From the NCBI GenBank assembly GCA_026786065.1, contig JAJAYS010000384.1, positions 1-9,072 on the forward strand: a DNA stretch of 9,072 nt, written 5' to 3'. How positions within the stretch are numbered: position 1 is the first letter of the stretch; every line of letters starts with the position of its first letter. This document shows positions 5,801 through 9,072 of this stretch, in pieces. Source of the DNA: Polaromonas sp. (lineage in GTDB: Bacteria; Pseudomonadota; Gammaproteobacteria; Burkholderiales; Burkholderiaceae_C). The translations under genes and the position numbers were made by a program. Under the pieces are notes generated by a model. It worked only from the letters and a program-made list of their open reading frames with translations, ran no database searches and had not been told where the DNA came from.

Positions 5801-6940
5801 TTATTGAAGTTGAAAAGGGGGTTTGAGGGCCTGGTCGCGCTCGGCTTTGGGTAGCGCCGCCAGCCGGCGCACCGCCTTGTAAAAACGCGGCCAGTCGTGG
5901 TTTTCGCGCTCAAACAGCGCCTCGAACCCCGGCACCAGGTCGTCGTAAGCCGCCTGTGCACCAAAGCTGGCGTTGTTGGCCTGGCGCACCCAGGCGTCGT
6001 AGCCGGCATAGCCACCCCAACCTGCCTTGAGCTGCGTGTACTCGCTACGAAAGGTCTGCATGACGGTTTCTTTTGCTATTACCTTTGTAGCTGCTTGCAC
6101 CCGTATTTGATGGGTTTTCGGCTCATTTTGCTTGTAAATCTCGTCCAGATCGCGGCGCGTGCGCTGGGTCAGCATGCGGAACTGCTGGCGGCGCTGGTCG
6201 AACCCGGCGTAGTCGCTGGCAGCCTGGGTGTTGCCGCGTGCGGCCTCTGCGGCCAGCCAGCGCGCCCCGCCCAGCCGCTCAACGGCGGTCGAAAACGATT
6301 CGTTGAAGGCGGTGTCGTTTTTGACATAAACCACCTGGTGCGCCAGCTCATGAAAAATCAGCCGCGCCAGCTCGCCCTCGGGGTAGCGGATGAAGGTGTT
6401 CAGCAGCGGGTCACCGCCGGCCCAGTCCAGCCAGCCCAGCGTCGAGTAGGCCGGCACGCCATAGACTGATACCTCCAGCCCTTCGGCGGCGACGCGCGCC
6501 GCCTCGGCTTTGGCGTCGGCCTCGTTGAAATAACCGCGGTAGCCGACGCAGCCAGCCACCGGGAAACACCAGGTCTTGAGCGTCAGCGAGAACTCGGGTG
6601 CGGCCACCACGTTCCATACCGCCGCACTGCGTTGCAGGTCGGCGTAGCTGCGGTAGCTGGCGTTGTCGGGCAGCTTGAGTTCGGTGACGGCGAAGTCCCG
6701 TATGCGCTGGCTCATTGCCAGCCGCTCTTTGAGCGGCGCGGCCACCGAGTCGTCTGCCAGCCATTGCCCGACCGGGCGCGCCGCGTGCATCAGCTTGACA
6801 TGGCCGCTGACCGACTGCCAGTAGTAGCCAGCGCTGCTGCAGCCCGCCAGGCCGGTCAGGCCCGCCAGAGCCAGGCCCAAAGCAAGCCAGCATGCCTGCC
6901 GGGTGCCGCCGTGCTTGTGCGGACCGGCGCCAACCCTCAT
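5801..6940 (-). CDS. Lipoprotein zinc metallopeptidase (predicted aminopeptidase, COG4324/PF10023)
   Basis: 379-residue predicted aminopeptidase anchored as a lipoprotein. The N-terminus has a short basic region, a hydrophobic segment (WLALGLALAGLTGL, about 18-31) and the lipobox LAGC with Cys34 as the lipidated residue. Hallmarks of the family follow: GYYWQSVSGH just after the lipobox, YFNEADAKAEA around 137-147, VYGVPAYSTLGWLDW at 159-173, and the zinc motif FHELAHQ at 196-202 (His197, Glu198, His201), with FNESF (Glu214) downstream as the likely third ligand. The C-terminus has GWGGYAGYDAWV at 307-318. The ATG at 6940 overlaps the upstream molybdoenzyme stop as ATGA, which supports the start and translational coupling. 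Residues about 271-292 derive from a dispersed repeat read in frame (see findings). Substrate is unknown; the family is annotated by motif only. Confidence 0.9.
   Translation of the reverse strand: MRVGAGPHKHGGTRQACWLALGLALAGLTGLAGCSSAGYYWQSVSGHVKLMHAARPVGQWLADDSVAAPLKERLAMSQRIRDFAVTELKLPDNASYRSYADLQRSAAVWNVVAAPEFSLTLKTWCFPVAGCVGYRGYFNEADAKAEAARVAAEGLEVSVYGVPAYSTLGWLDWAGGDPLLNTFIRYPEGELARLIFHELAHQVVYVKNDTAFNESFSTAVERLGGARWLAAEAARGNTQAASDYAGFDQRRQQFRMLTQRTRRDLDEIYKQNEPKTHQIRVQAATKVIAKETVMQTFRSEYTQLKAGWGGYAGYDAWVRQANNASFGAQAAYDDLVPGFEALFERENHDWPRFYKAVRRLAALPKAERDQALKPPFQLQ
6075..6103 (+). repeat. Dispersed repeat, copy B, inside the metallopeptidase gene
   Basis: GCTAT-N9-AGCTGC-TTGCACCCG, the same layout and length as copy A at 4965-4993, with GCTA/TAGC forming a short inverted pair. 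It is read in frame on the opposite strand as metallopeptidase residues of roughly 280-289 (R-V-Q-A-A-T-K-V-I-A). The similarity may extend to about 6120. Confidence 0.5.
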
Positions 6941-9072
6941 GCGGCGGGGGCCGCAGTAGCCGCAGGCGTAAAAACCAAAGCGGCGGGAGCCAAAGCGCCT
7001 GAAACCAAAGCGCCCTGAGCCAAAGCGGCCGGAACCAGGGAAGCCGGGGTCAAAGCGCCCGGCGCCAAAGTTTCCGGCGTCAAAGCGCCGGGCGCGTCAA
7101 CCCGCGCCACCTCGACCAGGCAGTCGTAAAACACCGGCCCGCGCCCCAGGTCGGTCAGCCGCTGGCTGGTTAACTCGTTGACGTTGGTGCCGGCCAAGCC
7201 CAGCTTGCGCCACCAGATGCCCAGGCCGTTGACGACCCCAAGCCGGGCGCGCAGCGACACCTCGGCCTTCACCTGGTAGCTGCCGCGGGCGTTGAAGACG
7301 CGCAGCGTGTCGCCGCTGGCGATCTGGCGCGGGGCGGCGTCGTCGGGGTGGATTTCAAGCAGCGGTTCAACCTCGATGGCGCGCAAGCTGGTCAGATTGA
7401 CGAAGGTGGAATTCAAAAAATTGCGTGCCGGCGGTGAGATCATCGCCAGCGGATAAGTGCTGGACGAGCCCGCCACCTCGTAGTTCGGCAGGTGGTCGGG
7501 CAGGCCGTCCAGCCCGCGCCTGGCCAGCGCCGCGCTGAAAAATTCACAGCGGCCAGAGGGCGTGGGAAAGCCGCCGTGGGCAAATGGTGCCTCGGGCAGC
7601 GCCAGCGTCGCAAAGCCTTTTTCAAGCAGCACATTGAAGTCCACCCGACTGCCGTAGGCCGCGCGGCACAGGGCCTCGTCGCTGTCGGCAAAGCAGGCTT
7701 CGTCAAAGCCCATCCGGGCCGCCAGTTCCCGAAAAATCTGCGTGTTCGGCCGGGCCTGGCCCAGCGGCGCAATCGCCGGGCGATTCAGCAGTACGTCGGT
7801 GTGGCCGTAGGCGTAATGCACGTCCCAGTGTTCGAGCTGGGTGGTGGCCGGCAGGATGTAGTCGGCGTAGTCGGCAGTGTCAGTCCTGAAATGCTCCAGC
7901 ACCACCGTAAACAGGTCGCTACGCGCAAAGCCGCGCACCACCTGGCTGGAGTCCGGAGCCACCGCGACCGGGTTGCTGTTGTACACGAGCAGCGCGGCTA
8001 TCTTCGGCCCGAAAGCCGGTGAGGCCTCTGCCAGCAGCGCGTCGCCGATGGTCACCATGTTGATGGTGCGCGGCTCAGCGCCAAGAAGCAGATCGGGCCG
8101 CTGCAAGGCCGGCTGGTCAATCGGAAACTGCCCCGAGCTGCTCAGCAGCAAGCCGCCGGCGCGGTGCCGCCACGCGCCAATCAGCGCCGGCAGACAGGCC
8201 ACGGCACGCGCCGCATTGCCGCCGCCGCGCACCCGCTGCATGCCGTAGTTCAGCCGGATCGCCGCCGGCTGCCCTGCTACCCGACACTGGCCGTAGTCGT
8301 GCGCCAGCCGCTCGATTTGCGCGGCCGGCACGCCGCAGACGGTAGCGGCGCGCTCGGGCGGCCACTGCAGCGCCCGCTCTTTTAGCGCCTCCCAGCCCAA
8401 GGTGTGCCGGCCGATGTAGTCGTGGTCCAGCCAGTCGTGCGTGATCAGCTGGTGCATCAGGCTGAGGGCCAGCGCAGCGTCGGTGCCGGGGCGCAGCGCG
8501 ACGTGTTCGTGGCATTTCTCGGCGGTTTCGGTGCGGCGCGGGTCGATGCACACCAGGCGCGCCCCGTCGCGCTTGGCCTGCTGCGCATAACGCCAGAAAT
8601 GCAGGCTGCTGCCAATCGCGTTGCTGCCCCAGATGAGGATGAGTTTTGATTCGGCAAAGTATTCGACCCGCATGCCGACCTTGCCGCCCAGCGTGTGCGT
8701 CAGTCCTTCGCCGCCAGCGGTGGAGCAGATGGTGCGGTCCAGCTGCGACGCACCGAGCCGGTTGAAAAACCGCGCCGCCATCGACTCGCCCTGCACCAGG
8801 CCCATCGTGCCGGCATAGCTGTACGGAACGATGGCTTGCGGATCGGCTGCGGCGATGGTTTTCAGCCGCGCCGCGATGTCGCTCAGCGCCGCGTCCCAGC
8901 TGACCGGCTCGAACTGCCCCGCGCCTTTGGGGCCAGTGCGCTTAAGCGGCTGCAGCAGCCGCTCGGGGTGGTGGCTGCGCTCGGTGTAGCGCGACACCTT
9001 GGTACACAGCACGCCCGCAGTCTGCGGGTGCTCGGGGTTGCCCTGCACCCGTATCGCCACGCCGTTTTGCAC
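6937..9072 (-). CDS. Molybdopterin-dependent oxidoreductase (bis-MGD family), N-terminus off the edge
   Basis: Catalytic subunit of the formate dehydrogenase/DMSO reductase superfamily; 711 residues are visible and the first few tens lie beyond the right edge. Three domains follow in order. First is the end of the [4Fe-4S] domain, whose fourth Cys is Cys23 in GVLCTKVSRY. The main molybdopterin domain runs from about 55, with YSYAGTMGLVQGESMA, the active-site region DRTICSTAGGEG at 112-123, IWGSNAIGSS and IDPRRTETA. The dinucleotide-binding C-terminal domain includes ISPPARNFLNSTF and GDTLRVFNARG, and ends at about residue 655. A tail of about 52 residues made of pentapeptide repeats follows (separate entry). 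Cys116 or Ser117 may be the metal ligand; this cannot be settled by eye. The substrate is unknown. The stop overlaps the next gene's ATG, so the two are translationally coupled. The visible first codon is not the true start. Confidence 0.92.
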   Translation of the reverse strand: MQNGVAIRVQGNPEHPQTAGVLCTKVSRYTERSHHPERLLQPLKRTGPKGAGQFEPVSWDAALSDIAARLKTIAAADPQAIVPYSYAGTMGLVQGESMAARFFNRLGASQLDRTICSTAGGEGLTHTLGGKVGMRVEYFAESKLILIWGSNAIGSSLHFWRYAQQAKRDGARLVCIDPRRTETAEKCHEHVALRPGTDAALALSLMHQLITHDWLDHDYIGRHTLGWEALKERALQWPPERAATVCGVPAAQIERLAHDYGQCRVAGQPAAIRLNYGMQRVRGGGNAARAVACLPALIGAWRHRAGGLLLSSSGQFPIDQPALQRPDLLLGAEPRTINMVTIGDALLAEASPAFGPKIAALLVYNSNPVAVAPDSSQVVRGFARSDLFTVVLEHFRTDTADYADYILPATTQLEHWDVHYAYGHTDVLLNRPAIAPLGQARPNTQIFRELAARMGFDEACFADSDEALCRAAYGSRVDFNVLLEKGFATLALPEAPFAHGGFPTPSGRCEFFSAALARRGLDGLPDHLPNYEVAGSSSTYPLAMISPPARNFLNSTFVNLTSLRAIEVEPLLEIHPDDAAPRQIASGDTLRVFNARGSYQVKAEVSLRARLGVVNGLGIWWRKLGLAGTNVNELTSQRLTDLGRGPVFYDCLVEVARVDAPGALTPETLAPGALTPASLVPAALAQGALVSGALAPAALVFTPAATAAPAA
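6975..7094 (-). repeat. 15-bp tandem repeat, eight units, encoding the molybdoenzyme tail
   Basis: Eight consecutive 15-nt units, plus-strand consensus CCAAAGCGCCCGGNG, begin at 6975, 6990, 7005, 7020, 7035, 7050, 7065 and 7080. Unit 5 is the most diverged. Because 15 is a multiple of three, they encode eight pentapeptides of form [TAV]-[PQS]-x-x-L (for example APGAL, TPETL) in the C-terminal tail, followed by about 12 Ala/Pro-rich residues. Copy-number change by slippage would keep the frame. Confidence 0.9.

Noticed and set aside
6975..7094. True pentapeptide-repeat protein fold (A(D/N)LXX beta-helix) in the molybdoenzyme tail
   Set aside because: Units lack the Ala/Asn positions of that family and carry frequent Pro, so the quadrilateral beta-helix is unlikely; only eight units exist.
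6975..7094. CRISPR array
   Set aside because: Units are directly adjacent 15-mers with no spacers and lie inside a coding region.

Overview
The window looks like a chromosomal segment of a Burkholderiales betaproteobacterium, most likely Comamonadaceae (Polaromonas/Rhodoferax-like). This is inferred from high GC with GC-rich third codon positions, from the gene families present (TRAP solute-binding protein, class III-like PPK2, type III pantothenate kinase, a PHA-granule-associated small protein, a COG4324-type lipoprotein peptidase), and from two copies of a short GCTAT...AGCTGC...CCCG interspersed motif of a kind I remember from that family. There is no sign of phage, insertion sequence, CRISPR, tRNA or rRNA.

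Layout. 1-379 (-): N-terminus of a Tat-type TRAP transporter solute-binding protein, running off the left edge. 380-653: non-coding. 654-1586 (-): polyphosphate kinase 2, with its Shine-Dalgarno in the loop of a perfect hairpin. A divergent intergenic region leads to 1783-2238 (+), a single-domain rhodanese. It converges on 2261-3253 (-), an atypical response regulator with a large insertion before the phospho-acceptor Asp and a non-DNA-binding-looking C-terminal domain, resembling LqsR of the alpha-hydroxyketone quorum-sensing systems. 3254-4080 is an 827-nt gene-poor stretch, possibly with a degenerate partner gene. 4081-4920 (+): coaX. A 9-bp hairpin and a repeat copy follow, then 5075-5329 (+), an acyl-CoA-binding protein. 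On the opposite strand lies a compact three-gene unit read from the right edge leftwards: a molybdopterin oxidoreductase (N-terminus outside the window), a lipoprotein zinc metallopeptidase overlapping it by ATGA, and a PHA-system protein 13 nt further on.

How the genes relate. Most neighbours are metabolically ordinary. CoaX makes the committed intermediate of CoA synthesis and the next gene encodes an acyl-CoA-binding protein. PPK2 handles polyphosphate, and the PHA-system protein belongs to the other common storage polymer of these bacteria. The three right-hand genes are probably co-transcribed, but nothing in the sequence ties their functions together.

The observations most worth a second look are: the LqsR-like regulator without an intact kinase or autoinducer synthase beside it; a 15-bp tandem repeat (eight units) forming a Pro/Ala/Leu-rich tail on the molybdoenzyme; a dispersed repeat read in frame inside the metallopeptidase; and the SD-in-loop hairpin of ppk2, which has a competing upstream pairing partner. 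No complete, obviously new multi-gene system is visible.
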